Source: Mixophyes australis (Eukaryota > Chordata > Amphibia > Anura > Limnodynastidae). Taken from it: a stretch of 64,000 bases of DNA. Positions 12,401-25,436 of the stretch are shown here, piece by piece. Below the pieces are notes generated by a model. The model searched no databases, was not told where the DNA came from, and was given only the letters and a program-made list of their open reading frames with translations. Position 1 is the stretch's first letter. The number at the start of each line of letters is the position of its first letter. A program made the translations under genes and the position numbers. The stretch spans positions 2,962,434-3,026,433 of the forward strand of contig JAVHZZ010000008.1 in the NCBI GenBank assembly GCA_036250195.1, given 5' to 3'.

Positions 12401-14607
12401 GTTATTAGGGAGGGAACACCCCAGATATCATCCCAAATATACCTTCCAAAAATTCTCATTTTGATACAATAAGAAAATATTTTTTTGCACCCAAATCACA
12501 TCAAGGGGAAACATGCACAGATTTTAGCAGAGTTATCTCAGAGTTTCTCCTGTCTCCAAAAGTTTTTTTGTTGTTTTTTTTTTTTTTAAGGAAGAAATTT
12601 CACTTTCTAACATGTTTATCATTAGGAATGAGCCGTTTGTTGTTTTTTAGCTTAGAAAAAAATCAGGACATTGCTGGGCTAAACCTTCTCTTTTTCAGTT
12701 GATTTTTTTTTTCAGACAGATGTTTATAGAACGAGATTGCAGAGTTGAAATGGATTATTTATGTAAGGGATGTGTGTATTTCTATAAAAGCCTGGCCCCT
12801 CTCTCCCTCCCCACTTCATTTCACACGCATCACATCTCTGCACAAACATCGTGTCAGAAAATAGTCCCAAACTCTCACAATTCTCCTGCCATCTTGCAGC
12901 AATTACAAAAAAAAAAAAAAATGATGGATTTATTTAATGTCCTTGTATCTACTGACAGCAATGTACATACATAGAAATAAATGGTGATGATGATGATGAT
13001 CCCTTTGTGTCTAGTGAACTTTTCCATTTTATAAATAAATATTGAGGTCATCTGCATTTATAGTCCCCCAGCGCCACAAACACAAGATATCTGCAAAGAC
13101 ATTTCATTTATAATGTTATTTATAAGAAGTGAACCTATTCACAAAGCATCACTGGCACACCTTGATGAGCTGCCCATGTACATAGCTCTGCATTAAATAA
13201 TTATATCAACCTGGTAATCAGATCCAGATGCACAAATCCCCCCCTGCAAAATTATTTATATTTTGCTGTCAACTTAATCAGAGAACAGACTGGGAATGTA
13301 TAGATTATTGCAATGTGCAAATATACCTGTGATGGACAAATCTGTATTTATTTTCTCACACTGCTGCTGTCCAATGTGACTGTAATGTAAATAAAAGGTT
13401 TTGCAGGGCTGGGGAACAGCTGCAGAGAAGAATCCGGCCTCACCTTATGCTGATTCTGGGCCATAAATTCTGTGCTGTGACAGGTGCAGTACCTGAGCAT
13501 GGCCAGCAGAGGGAGGCCCAGATCAATGTTGGCCATGCGCTCCCCTGTCAGGGTAGATTACAGGATATCCCCTGGGTTCTGACAATGAAACACAAGACAA
13601 AGTGTATCAATTTAATATAGCAAAGAATGCAGGAGAGACCCCCAGCCCCGTACATAGAGATCACCCTTAGACCCTCAGCAGATTACATATACTGAGGGTT
13701 TAATAAAAACTCAGGGTGTAACATAGCTGCCAAATGATCCCGATTTTCAGGATCAGCTCCAGGTTTAATAATGGTTGTCCCTGGTTTTTTGTGTGTGTTT
13801 TGGATGGGGGGTTGGGGTTGGGAAATGTATAATGTAATTTTGTATCTATCTTCTTATTTTGTATCAGTTATGTAAGACCGCATAGGTTGGAGAAGTGACC
13901 TGTGTGAGGCTTTTGCAGCACTTGTTTCTGCATCAAACTGACCCTGGGACATGGATATAAAGGACAGAAATACACCTGAAGAGCTGCAGAATCTACACTA
14001 CAGATGACAATAGTATGAGGGATATTGATCTACCTGAAAGAGGAGGCTGAGAATTTCATGCACAAAAGGTGCGACGTTGCTGTACATCTGTGGGGTGTAT
14101 ACAGTCATGTCTGGGATGTCAGTGGAGAAATGTAACTTATTCTGTAAGGACAACAGATCTCACTGGGGGGTGTCCTGGGTCTTTAACAAGGTTTTAAGCA
14201 ATGTTGGTGTTTAAATATCATTGGGGGAAACAGTGTCAGAGACGTTTTCTTTGTCATGCACTTATGTGTTAGCATTTTGCATTGTTTCGTGGTAACTCGG
14301 CCATTAGGTGTCAGTGTTGCATTGAACCCTGTCTGTGATATACCTGTATCTCCATACTGTAGCCAGTCAACATGGAAACTACCACTCATGTTATTAAGTA
14401 GGAGAATTGAAAGAATTTAAGTATTAATCTGACATCTGAAGGGGCCCCAGATCCTGTAATCCTGCTGTGGTTTCCAACATACATCTCTGTACACAGTTAC
14501 TAGATATGAAATGTATCACCTTACAGTACTGCTGTTATTAATTACAAATACTTCTCATCTATCTTCCATCGAAGAAGACAGCAGGAGAGAAGTATTTATT
14601 CAGGGAG
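12400..14607. other. Intergenic stretch right of PTCH2
   Basis: This is mostly unique AT-rich sequence with short T and A runs (12570–12590, 12698–12712, 12907–12921). A short minus-strand frame at 13444–13536 ending at a donor-like CATAAG|GTGAGG is treated as a weak finding. No gene was recognised. Confidence 0.6.
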
Positions 14608-14975
14608 CGAATGCTCAGAGCTCCTAACAGTGACCGACCACATCCAGTGAGTGCTCAGTGCTCCTAACAGTGACTGACCACATCCAGTGAGTGAGTGCTC
14701 AGAGCTCCTAGCAGTGACCGACCACATCCAGTGAGTGCTCAGTGCTCCTAACAGTGACCGACCACATCCAGTGAGTGCTCAGTGCTCCTAGCAGTGACCG
14801 ACCACATCCAGTGAGTGAGTGCTCAGAGCTCCTAGCAGTGACCGACCACATCCAGTGAGTTAATTCTCAGTGCTTCTAGCAGTGACCAACCACATCCAGT
14901 GAGTTAGTTCTCAGAGTTTCTAGCAGTGACCGACCACATCCAGTGAGTGAGTGCTCAGAGCTCCTAGCAGTGAAG
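14608..14975 (+). repeat. Minisatellite, 40–44 bp unit, about nine copies
   Basis: Eight copies of CCACATCCAGT alternate with GTGCTCAGAGCTCCTAGCAG or close variants. Unit length switches between 40 and 44 bp because GAGT is present once or twice. The last copy is partial, ending in GCAGTGAAGC. Confidence 0.95.
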
Positions 14976-15108
14976 CATCCACAGTTCAGGAGCAGAGCAT
15001 TTTGTACCCGGTTAAAGGGTCATATTGGAGGGTCGGCTACATGCATGTTACATGTCAGGTACTGATTTTATATGTTGTTTGAGCTCTGCTGCTTAGGGCA
15101 GGCGTCTG

Positions 15109-15110
<2 letters not shown>

Positions 15111-15157
<47 letters not shown>
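15111..15157 (+). repeat. (TA)n microsatellite
   Basis: About 45 bp of alternating TA, ending TTATATATTCA. Confidence 0.95.
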
Positions 15158-15342
15158 TCAGTGAAAAAAATCATCTTAAACACTTCTCAATCATTATTTC
15201 ACTTCCTATAACTGAGTATTCTTACTGTCTAAAGGCGACAAACAAATTAATAATTCAATACACATTTTTATCATGACTGATGGCAGACTTGGCAGAGGTT
15301 GGTGAATCTCCCGAAGAGTCTTATACTGTAAACTATCTTTAT

Positions 15343-15500
15343 CATCATCATCATTTATTTATATAGCGCCACTAATTCCGCAGTGCTGTACAGAGAACTC
15401 ATTCACATCAATCCCTGCTCCATTGGAGCTTACAGTCTAAATTCCATAATATAGACACACACTCACACACTTACACACAGACATAGACAGACATATTCAA
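15343..15500 (-). mobile_element. SINE 3' part (tRNA-headed, V-SINE/L2-tail type)
   Basis: Reading on the minus strand, this copy ends in a (ATG)n tail after TATATAAATAAATG. It holds the conserved tail segments GTAAGCTCCAATG and AGTTCTCTGTACAGC. The tRNA-like head is missing. It faces a plus-strand copy that starts about 40 bp to the right. Confidence 0.8.
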
Positions 15501-15537
15501 CACACACACACTTTAATCCATTCATCAGCAATGATGG

Positions 15538-15735
15538 GCAGCACAGTGGTAAGCATTGCAGCTTCACAGCACTGGGGGTCATGGGTTCTATTCCAACCGG
15601 GGTCCCATACATTCCAAAATCCCACTGGCAGGTGTGTGTATTTAGAGTGTAAGATCTGCTAGGGTAGAAACTGATGTGAACGACTACCAATGCTCTGTAT
15701 AGTGCTACATTAATAATAATAATAATCAATAAAAA
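15538..15735 (+). mobile_element. SINE copy, tRNA-like head with internal deletion
   Basis: The copy starts with GCACAGTGGTAAGCATTGC, followed by CACAGCACTGGGGGTCATGG. These correspond to A-box and B-box regions of the intact copy at 25729. The middle is deleted and it ends near (AAT)n at 15709–15725. Confidence 0.75.
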
Positions 15736-17017
15736 CAACATTAACAGCTGCAGTTTTTGCTGAAGGCACTTTTGGGAATTCTGCCATATACAGAGCGTGG
15801 TCTTCTCATCCCACATAGTCCCAATTACAAACCTGGGACTCCCCTGACCACACCCAAAATCCTGCAAAAAATTAGACTCTGGTGGAATTTTTTTTTTGGG
15901 GTGGGGTATGTGATTTAACAGAATAAACTGCCAGACTATCTGCTCCAGTGTGGCCCTAGCAATGTGTGGCTGTGGAGGGCCCAAAGATAACACAGTCTAA
16001 ACAGAGGGCCACACTGGGGCCCCTTTACTAGTGTACTTTCAGGGGCCACAATAGTCTTAATCCACCAATGAAGCTTCCAAGCACCCCCTCTTGTTCTCAT
16101 TTCTTAAAGGCCATTTGGGATTTATAATCTAGAAAATGCAATGTTTTGAGACACAGAGTAACTAAGACATTTATTGGAGAATTGAATGATCTGTTTTGAT
16201 GGGAATTAGTTTATCACTTGTTGAGAAGAATAATTAAATCGTTAAATGCTGTGAACGTTTCATTCACTTGTTACAAAATATCTTTCATTATAAACAAACC
16301 AGAACAGTCATTATGAGTTTTAAGCTCTAGAACTTTAATTTGCTGTTTCATTGTAATTAGTATTTTCTCAACCACTGACAATAATTTATGTAATATCCCC
16401 AAAAAATAAAAAAAAATGAGCTCATGCAGGAAAGGGTTAATGATGTAATAGCATCAATCCCTGATACTCTATATCCCCAGTGCACACAGACAGACTGGTA
16501 CCGGTATACACATAGGAGCATTGATGGATATAGTCTAAACACAGACACACTCATATATACAATCACACCTGTACTGTGCAAACCACAGCTTGGATTCAGA
16601 ACCCAGCTAAATACACGTATTACTCTGCCACAATGTATCAGATTTATATACAGGCCCAAAGTTTGTTTTAATATTTTATTATGTATTTATTTCAGTGTTT
16701 TTGTAGAAAGTGAGATATGTTGTACAGATGAGCTCACCTGCAACTAACAAGTCAAAGTTATCGACCTGGGCTTTATATAAAGTTCCGTACATTATAATGC
16801 CGGCTGTAGGCTGTGTCAGGTACCTGCCCTCACTTCTAGTACATATGACTGGGTGACAGGTAAAAGATATGATGCAGCATCTAATAATGCTCAATGTTTT
16901 CAGCACTTTGTAAATCCTGTGAATGATACAGAGACATTAAAATTATTCCAAATCATTAAATTAATTTATTTTATGAATATTCTTGCATCAGTAAAATAGC
17001 AGCCTCATATCAGAACT
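15736..17017. other. Intergenic, no gene recognised
   Basis: Unique AT-rich sequence. Short frames on both strands (for example near 16424–16747) have no recognisable protein content. Confidence 0.6.
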
Positions 17018-19926
17018 CCGTAATGCTGGAAACCCTGCTCCTCACTAACACATCACTCATCTCCTGATATACTCTGTGCTGCTGGGGGACCCTGCTCCTT
17101 CCACTATATAACTCTCAGTCTGTGGCTTCCTGCTGTCTCCATTCCCCTCCTCACATCATGTCACTGCCCCTGTCACATGCAGCCCTGTCCTCACTAACAC
17201 ATCACTCATATCCTGATATACTCTGTGCTGCTGAGGACCCTGCTCCTTACACTATATAACTCTCAGTCTGTGGCTTCCTGCTGCCTCCATTCCCCTCCTC
17301 ACATCATGTCACTGCCCCTGTCACATGCAGCCCTGTCCTCACTAACACATCACTCATCTCCTGATATACTCTGTGCTGCTGGGGACCCTGCTCCTTCCAC
17401 TATATGACTCTCAGTCTGTGGCTTCCTGCTGCCTCCATTCCCCTCCTCACATCATGTCACTGCTCCTGTCACATGCAGCCCTGTCCTCACGAACACATCA
17501 CTCATCTCCTGAAATACTCTGTGCTGTCGGGGGGACCCTGCTCCTCCCACTATATAACTCTCAGTCTGTGGCTTCCTGCTGCCTCCATTCCCCTCCTCAC
17601 ATCATGTAACTTCCCCTGTCACATGCAGCCCTGTCCTCACTAACACAATACTCATCTCCTGATATACTCTGTGCTGCTGGGGGACCCTGCTCCTTCCACT
17701 ATATAACTCTCAGTCTGTGGCTTCCTGCTGCCTCCATTCCCCTCCTCACATCATGTCACTGCCCCTGTCACATGCAGCTCTGTCCTCACTAACACTTCAC
17801 TCATCTCCTGATATACTCTGTGCTGCTGGAGGACCCTGCTCCTTCCACTATATAACTCTCAGTCTGCGGCTTCCTGCTGCCCCCATTCCCCTCCTCACAT
17901 CATGTCACTGCCCCTGTCACATGCAGCCCTGTCCTCACTAACACATCACTCATCTCCTGATATACTCTGTGCTGCTGGGGGACCCTGCTCCTTCCACTAT
18001 ATAACTCTCAGTCTGTGGCTTCCTGCTGCCTCCATTCCCCTCCTCACATCATGTCACGGCCCCTGTCACATGCAGCCCTGTCCTCACTAACACATCACTC
18101 ATCTCCTGATATACTCTGTGCTGCTGGTGACCCTGCTCCTTCCACTATATAACTCTCAGTCTGTGGCTTCCTGCTGCCTCCATTCCCCTCCTCACATCAT
18201 GTCACTGCCCCTGTCACATGCAGCCCTGTCCTCACTAACACATCACTCATCTCCTGATATACTCTGTGCTGCTGGTGACCCTGCTCCTTCCACTATATAA
18301 CTCTCAGTCTGTGGCTTCCTGCTGCCTCCATTCCCCTCCTCACATCATGTCACTGCCCCTGTCACATGCAGCCCTGTCCTCACTAACACATCACTCATCT
18401 CCTGATATACTCTGTGCTGCTGGTGACCCTGCTCCTTCCACTATATAACTCTCAGTCTGTGGCTTCCTGCTGCCTCCATTCCCCTCCTCACATCATGTCA
18501 CTGCCCCTGTCACATGCAGCCCTGTCCTCACTAACACATCACTCATCTCCTGTTATACTCTGTGCTGCTGGGGACCCTGCTCCTTCCACTATATAACTCT
18601 CAGTCTGTGGCTTCCTGCTGCCTCCATTCCCCTCCTCATATCATGTCACTGCCCCTGTCACATGCAGCCCTGTCCTCACGAACACATCACTCATCTCCTG
18701 AAATACTCTGTGCTGTCGGGGGGACCCTGCTCCTCCCACTATATAACTCTCAGTCTGTGGCTTCCTGCTGCCTCCATTCCCCTCCTCACATCATGTAACT
18801 TCCCCTGTCACATGCAGCCCTGTCCTCACTAACACAATACTCATCTCCTGATATACTCTGTGCTGCTGGGGGACCCTGCTCCTTCCACTATATAACTCTC
18901 AGTCTGTGGCTTCCTGCTGCCTCCATTCCCCTCCTCACATCATGTCACTGCCCCTGTCACATGCAGCTCTGTCCTCACTAACACTTCACTCATCTCCTGA
19001 TATACTCTGTGCTGCTGGAGGACCCTGCTCCTTCCACTATATAACTCTCAGTCTGCGGCTTCCTGCTGCCCCCATTCCCCTCCTCACATCATGTCACTGC
19101 CCCTGTCACATGCAGCCCTGTCCTCACTAACACATCACTCATCTCCTGATATACTCTGTGCTGCTGGGGGACCCTGCTCCTTCCACTATATAACTCTCAG
19201 TCTGTGGCTTCCTGCTGCCTCCATTCCCCTCCTCACATCATGTCACGGCCCCTGTCACATGCAGCCCTGTCCTCACTAACACATCACTCATCTCCTGATA
19301 TACTCTGTGCTGCTGGTGACCCTGCTCCTTCCACTATATAACTCTCAGTCTGTGGCTTCCTGCTGCCTCCATTCCCCTCCTCACATCATGTCACTGCCCC
19401 TGTCACATGCAGCCCTGTCCTCACTAACACATCACTCATCTCCTGATATACTCTGTGCTGCTGGTGACCCTGCTCCTTCCACTATATAACTCTCAGTCTG
19501 TGGCTTCCTGCTGCCTCCATTCCCCTCCTCACATCATGTCACTGCCCCTGTCACATGCAGCCCTGTCCTCACTAACACATCACTCATCTCCTGATATACT
19601 CTGTGCTGCTGGTGACCCTGCTCCTTCCACTATATAACTCTCAGTCTGTGGCTTCCTGCTGCCTCCATTCCCCTCCTCACATCATGTCACTGCCCCTGTC
19701 ACATGCAGCCCTGTCCTCACTAACACATCACTCATCTCCTGTTATACTCTGTGCTGCTGGGGACCCTGCTCCTTCCACTATATAACTCTCAGTCTGTGGC
19801 TTCCTGCTGCCTCCATTCCCCTCCTCACATCATGTCACATGCAGCCCTGTCCTCACTAACACATCACTCATCTCCTGATATACTCTGTGCTGCTGGAGGA
19901 CCCTGCTCCTTCCACTATATAACTCT
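17018..19926 (+). repeat. Tandem array of a 148-bp unit (about 20 copies) with a higher-order duplication
   Basis: Each unit holds CCTGCTCCTTCCACTATATA, then TCTGTGGCTTCCTGCTGCC, then GTCACATGCAGCCCTGTCC, then CATCTCCTGATATACTCTG. Consecutive copies start 148 bp apart, for example 18118, 18266, 18414 and 18562. Private variants recur 1,189 bp apart: the AACACATCACTC unit with TGAAATACTCTGTGCTGTCG at about 17490 and 18679, and CACGGCCCCTG at about 18053 and 19242. So a block of eight units was duplicated as a whole, recently. The many 60–79-codon open frames come from the repeat. Confidence 0.97.
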
Positions 19927-20110
19927 GCAGAGAATAAGAGTGAATAGGAGCAGCTGGTTTTCTTGTCATGTGACCTCCTCTGCACAGTGCAGTACAACCA
20001 ATCAGAGGAGGGGGAGGAGTTAGAACAATCAGAACTGAGTAGAAGGAGGGGTTAGTGCAGTGCATTCTGGGCCACACCCTCCTTCCTCTGCGGGGTCTGG
20101 TTGTACAGGT
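19927..20110 (+). promoter_or_regulatory. Candidate promoter and first exon beside the 148-bp array
   Basis: CCAATCAGAGGAGG at about 19998, a second AACAATCAG near 20024, G-rich stretches, then a consensus donor GTACAG|GTGAGTGAGG at 20109–20110. This layout suits the first exon of an unannotated plus-strand transcript. No coding potential was recognised and no downstream exon was found, so this is speculative. Confidence 0.2.
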
Positions 20111-23100
20111 GAGTGAGGGGGGAGTGAGGGGCATTTGGGGGAGTGTTTTGGATTACATGCAGGATCTAAGGGCATGTGGGGTTATTGTAGAGCAAGTGAG
20201 GGGCATGTTGGGGTGTGAAGGTTGTTTTGGGGTGCTTTTTTTTTTTTTTTTATATATATATATGAAAAGCTTTATTTATGTCTTTGGGACTGATGAGAAC
20301 AGGCTGCAGCCACTGACCGATCTGATTGTGGTCTGTAGCTGCTCTCAGAGACTTTATGAAACGACTGAGACAAACGTCCTTCATGTTATGTGCTGGATGC
20401 AGGTTCTGTGACATACAGATCATTGGGGTCCTGCATTGCTTGTCTTACAGCAGCGCTGCTTCCAACCTTCCTCTGCGTTGTACTGAGGTCAGGCTGTTAA
20501 TTTGAGTCCTATCTCAGCTGGATGCATATATATGATGCATGTATATTCTTATATAATTGTTATTTATTATTTTTTGGGTGAATATTAAATACTATGTGTT
20601 AAGAGTTCTTAAATCCATGGACACAGTGTTTTAGAATTGATACATTTAGCGCTCTCCCTGTCCTGGTGTTTGGCGATCACTAAACTTAATGCTAGTATTG
20701 AACCTATATATGCTGGGCACAGAGGCACAGAGGCACAGAGGCACAGCTGGGCAGGTTGTAATGTGCACGCTGTCCCCTGCTCCCTGTATGGAAACAACAT
20801 TGTACACCTTGTATCAGATATGAACAACACATCCAGTCAGCAGAAAGGCATGCTGGGAATTGTAGTCTGTGTCCAGTGCTTAGAATTAGAATGCAAAGAA
20901 AATTAAATGACAAATTCTACCCTGTGTGTATCTTCTTGCACTAATGTTGTTATATATTGATATTTATTTAGCATATAAAGCAAAAAAAAATAAATACAAT
21001 TCTGCCTTAAACACTTCTGATAATATAATAAATGATAACTTGCCTCATATTATCCTGTTTATCTAAATATACATCCGTAAAATATTATACACCTTACTAA
21101 CACACGCAGGGTAAAGGCGACTGCTGGATTTAAGATTCACCTCGGGAGTCAGAGGAGTTCTATAGACAGAAGAGAGTAAGAAGACTGATTCCCCATCGGC
21201 CGTTTAATCCGATCATCTGCGATTTAAACATTTGTTTTATTGAAAATGTGGTAACTCTCTTTCTACAATTCAATAGAAACTGACCACATTGTAAATGTCC
21301 AATCCTACTCTAAACTTCCCAGAATTGGGGGCCTTGAATGTCTCTCTGCCCTAACGAGATTACTCCCATCTGACATTTAAATGGCCGCCATCATTCATCA
21401 AGTCGCTGGTCTTTTCCGTCACTGGTGCTCATATACGTGATCAGTTTTTTTTCTTTCTAAAATCTGGACTGATATTAGAAACGGAGGTGACTCTATTAGA
21501 GACTTCGACCCTTGTCATGTGTTTGATTTTTAACTTACTTGGTATTGGACACCTACAAAAACTGTGGCTCTGAGGTTGTCAGGACGGCGCAGTCTCGTTC
21601 CCGGATACAAATGTGTAGGAAGTTCTATTCTGTATGTGAATCTCACATGTGCTTAATGCTACTTAGGATGTTGTGCAAAATGAAAATACAAAAGACAATT
21701 GAAACCCTCACTTGCTGAATTAGCAGTTCCCAAATACAGGAGCTTTACCTCATCTCAGAGCGTGCAAAGGATAACGCCGCGTTACTGCACAAATGGAAGG
21801 AACGTCAGACACACCATGCCATATTTACTGTGTGAGCATTAGGTATTTATGGATTGCGTTTAAACCCTCACAGGCCTATAAGGATATTTTGGTAACATAA
21901 ATTTACTGATGCTGTACAGCCATGAAATTTATCGTCTCCAAATAAAAGTTTAGAGGTCGGTCTGCACCCGTGTATATACATATACTCCCCCCTGTCCCTC
22001 CCCTGTATCTTTGGCTTTTGGCATGAACTGAACTTAAAGGTACATGGGATAAATATTACGTTGTGTATTTCAGTTTACAGTATGCAAAGAATTTTTGCTT
22101 TTATATCCATTTATGCTTTATTGTCCCTTTTCATTTTTTATTTTATTTCAAAAATATATAAAGAAAAGTTGAATTCAGGAGAATAATTTTTGGCTTCTGC
22201 TATTTATTCCATCATGGAAACGTTTCAGGTGCGCGTCACGAGACAAGAAGGCGGGGCCTGTTTGTCATGGACCCAGGTGCTTGGCCCATATGACGGTAAC
22301 TGGATGACCGGATTGGAACTGAATTAGTGCGTTCAACCAGTGACCGTACGGACAGGCAGACCGCTGTCATCTGACGGGACACAATTGACACATGATTTAT
22401 TCCAAAACAAAGGATCACGGGGAGGATGTGTGTTTTGGGATTGTATATCCATTTTGAGATAATTTCATCTAATATGAAAAAAGTTGACCTCTGGAATCGC
22501 TGTGTGTATGGGCAGCGGATCCGGATTAGGACCCCATGGAGCCCTAGATAACGTGGTCCCACACACATTTGTCAAAAAGCCTTGATAACATAAAAATGGG
22601 TTAGAGTAATAAGGCCGTTCCGAGCTCACAGGAGCATAGGTTACCTAATGGATGAGCAGTATTATAGATTTATCAGTAAGCGCTATAGGGGGCTTTAAAC
22701 AATGACAGAGTAGCGGTTTCCTCGGCAGGTGGACAGCGCTCTGTATCGCGGGCAGCAACATAAAAACTACTTGTCCTCGTTGGGCGTATATTTCCATGCC
22801 GGCGTTGGGCGGGAGCGTAAATGTTTTCGGATGTCCCTCCATGAATAATGTCCATGTTGTGTGGTTGTGACCTAAACGCAGCGTCTCGGCTGAGCCTGCA
22901 TGAGAGACGACAGATGAAAGCAATTCCCAGAGCAGGATTCTGTGCCGGGAACATGTGCTTCTACTTTAGAGCTGCCTGTAAAAAGTGCACAGAACGGTTC
23001 CTATTTTATTTGAGAGGACGGGGTTGGCATTAGCGGTTAAACTTTGCTGACCCGAGCATGTTTCTCAGCCACCCACAAAGCAGCTACAGTGATGTGCTCT

Positions 23101-23313
23101 ATACTTCTACAGTTCTGCATCGCTCTCTGTTCTGCACGACAGGAAAAATAACATTTACCAGCAAATAAAAACCAATTGTCTCTCACAGAACGCAGGAGTC
23201 GCATCCTTCTGGTGCAGCAATAAACGCAGACCTGTCAGGAGGGGTCTATGGGGGGGGGGGGGTGTCACGCTGGATTGACAACCCACCAGAGGTTTGGGCA
23301 ACCTGCGGCTTGC
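20111..23313. other. Intergenic, no gene recognised
   Basis: Contains short T and TA runs at 20236–20263, a GGCACAGA 10-bp repeat at 20717–20745 and a perfect ZNF143-like motif at 20848. Minus-strand frames at 22236–22954 have no recognisable protein content. Confidence 0.55.
20848..20868 (-). promoter_or_regulatory. ZNF143/THAP11-like motif
   Basis: On the minus strand this reads GACTACAATTCCCAGCATGC, an exact match to the SBS motif as I know it. In this window the same core also occurs in a dispersed repeat, so it may be repeat-derived. Confidence 0.4.

Positions 23314-23342
<29 letters not shown>
23314..23342 (+). repeat. (TA)n microsatellite
   Basis: A short TA tract lying directly before the 5' end of the L1 insertion. 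Confidence 0.9.
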
Positions 23343-23347
<5 letters not shown>

Positions 23348-23354
23348 GAACTAC

Positions 23355-25047
23355 CTTGAAAGATGGGATAAACTATATATCTCTTGGCTCGGCCGCATGG
23401 CAGCGGTAAAAATTAACCTCTTTCCACAAACTCTTTATTTGTTTCAAGCCCTACCTGTTCGAGTACCCTCTCTTGCGCTACAGACCCTCCAGAAGCAAAT
23501 TACTAGATTTGTTTGGGCAGGCAAGCGACTCCGAGTAAGGGCCTGCACGCTCTTCCGACGAAACTCAGAAGGAGGAGTCGGCCTCCCAAACATCTCCAAA
23601 TACTATAATGCTGCACACTTGACCCAGCTAGTCTTATTTCACTCTCCATCTTCCACTAGGCTCTGGGTAGACATTGAGGCTACTTTTTTGCAATTACTCT
23701 CGCCCTATACACTACTTTGGATATCAATCAAACACAGACCACCACTCCCGTTACTCTTATCCACCACCCGTTTCTCCCTCCAGATGTGGGACCCGCACGT
23801 TTCAGCTAATAAAAAATTCGGAAGCTATGTTCCCACTGTGGAACAATCCAGCTTTTCCACCAGGGCAACAACACTCCTCTTTTCACCACTGGACCCGACA
23901 AGGTCTAAGATTTATTACTGACATAGCGCCCATGCGGATATTCCCCGAATTTGCTGACTTACGACGACGATATGGCATTCCCCATGACCGTTTCTATCAA
24001 TACCTTCAGTTGAGACACTTATATCAATCGATCCCAACGCTTAAGCTTATATACCAACATACACCTTTAGAAACTTTTTGCAGACGTAAATCCCTTCCTA
24101 CTGGGTTAATCCCTACTTTTTACAGTATCATGGTGGCATTTCGTCAACCTGCCAAAGATCGTTATGAGCTGAAGTGGGAAGAAGACCTTGGCGTCGAGCT
24201 AGAGATAGAGGAATGGGCTAAGATCAGGTCACGAGTCGCTAAGAGCTCTATCTGTGTCCGTACCAAGGAGAACTCGTATAAGCTCTTATATAGATGGTAT
24301 TTGGTCCCAACCCGCTTGAAAGCCATATATCCTGACTCCTCTAGTCAATGCTGGAGACTATGTGGGCAGGAAGGCTCATTCCAACATGTTTGGTGGTCCT
24401 GTCCGAGACTTGTGGAATTCTGGCGGAAAATTCCCAATTTAATTGATAGTCACCTCAGTAAACTTCCCCCCTTCCCCCCACCCGCCCCTCATACTCTCTA
24501 TTGCATAGGCCTATACCGGATGTTAACAAATATACAATGGCGCTCATAGGCCATATACTTAATGCAGCTGAATGCGCAATAGCAGCAAATTGGAAACATC
24601 CAGAATCCCCATCGCTGCCTGAAATCATCAATAGAACATGGCAGACATATAGCTGTGAACACATTACAAGCATTCTCAATGACCGTCCCAATAAATTTTG
24701 TGCGATTTGGGATCCTTGGCTCGTCTCCTGTGGTTCAGAACAACCAAGGCCTGATTAGAATGGAAACTAATGAATATAGCGTTGGAAGACGTTCTATACA
24801 TGTAATACATCTAGATGCCCGGTCAGGTGCCCCTTTTCCTTCCCCCTCTTACCACACTAACACTTCTTCCTTCCCCCCCCCCTGTTCCCTGCTTTCTCTC
24901 TTTTCTTTCCCTTTCTATGTTTTTACTTTGACTGACAAAGTTCACATTGTTCTTCTCATTTGCAAGGTACTTGTTGTTTGATCAATGTCACTTAACCTTT
25001 ACACTGTTTTGAAAATTGAAAAATCTCCTTAATAAAATATGTTTAAA
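23355..25047 (+). mobile_element. 5'-truncated L1-clade LINE (3' end of ORF2), frameshifted
   Basis: Two overlapping open frames, 23355–23921 (frame of 23262) and 23674–24549, then a third from 24501, together encode the region that follows the reverse transcriptase in L1 ORF2. Diagnostic segments are LGRMAAVKINLFPQTLYLFQ, GGVGLPNISKYYNAAHL, YKLLYRWYLVPTRL and the zinc-knuckle-like region CWRLCGQEGSFQHVWWSC. The reading passes between frames at least twice, so it is a dead copy. It ends in an A-rich tail (TTAATAAAATATGTTTAAAAA). Flanks share GTGGAACTAC at 23344–23353 and 25061–25070, a plausible target-site duplication. Reverse transcriptase and endonuclease regions are absent. Confidence 0.9.
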
Positions 25048-25056
25048 AAAATAAAA
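24983..25056 (+). other. L1 3' tail and A-rich end
   Basis: The 3' untranslated end of the LINE runs through CACTGTTTTGAAAATTG to AATAAAATATGTTTAAAAAA, giving a poly(A)-signal-like AATAAA close to the terminus. Confidence 0.6.
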
Positions 25057-25436
25057 TATGTGGAACTACAAGTTCAAGCATGACCTTCAGCCAAACCAGA
25101 ACTGGCGCCCCACACAGCCCATCACCGACTTAAAAAAAATATTCATCCGAAAATTAACAGGGTATTCTAAAAAAAAATAAAAAAATGGTTAAATAGTTGT
25201 TAGTGCGATGACATCACCTTTCGTGATAGAAATTAGAGGTAAGAACCATTAGTGCAACGCGGAGACGCTTCTCCTTTCGTGATGTCGCACAAATTTTCTG
25301 TACAACACTTGTCGTTTAGTGCAGTGAGATAACAATCTTTCAGCTATATAATGGCAGCACCTGACCATACAGGATGAGGTGTTTAATGGAGAATGTGGGT
25401 GACGTTTCTGTCTTTAGAGACTTTTTAGAATTTATC

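Noticed and set aside
14608..14975. CRISPR-like array
   Set aside because: The units are contiguous tandem copies without unique spacers, in a vertebrate genome.
17225..20023. Many similar 60–90-codon plus-strand frames
   Set aside because: They are phase-shifted readings of the 148-bp array, not a gene family.
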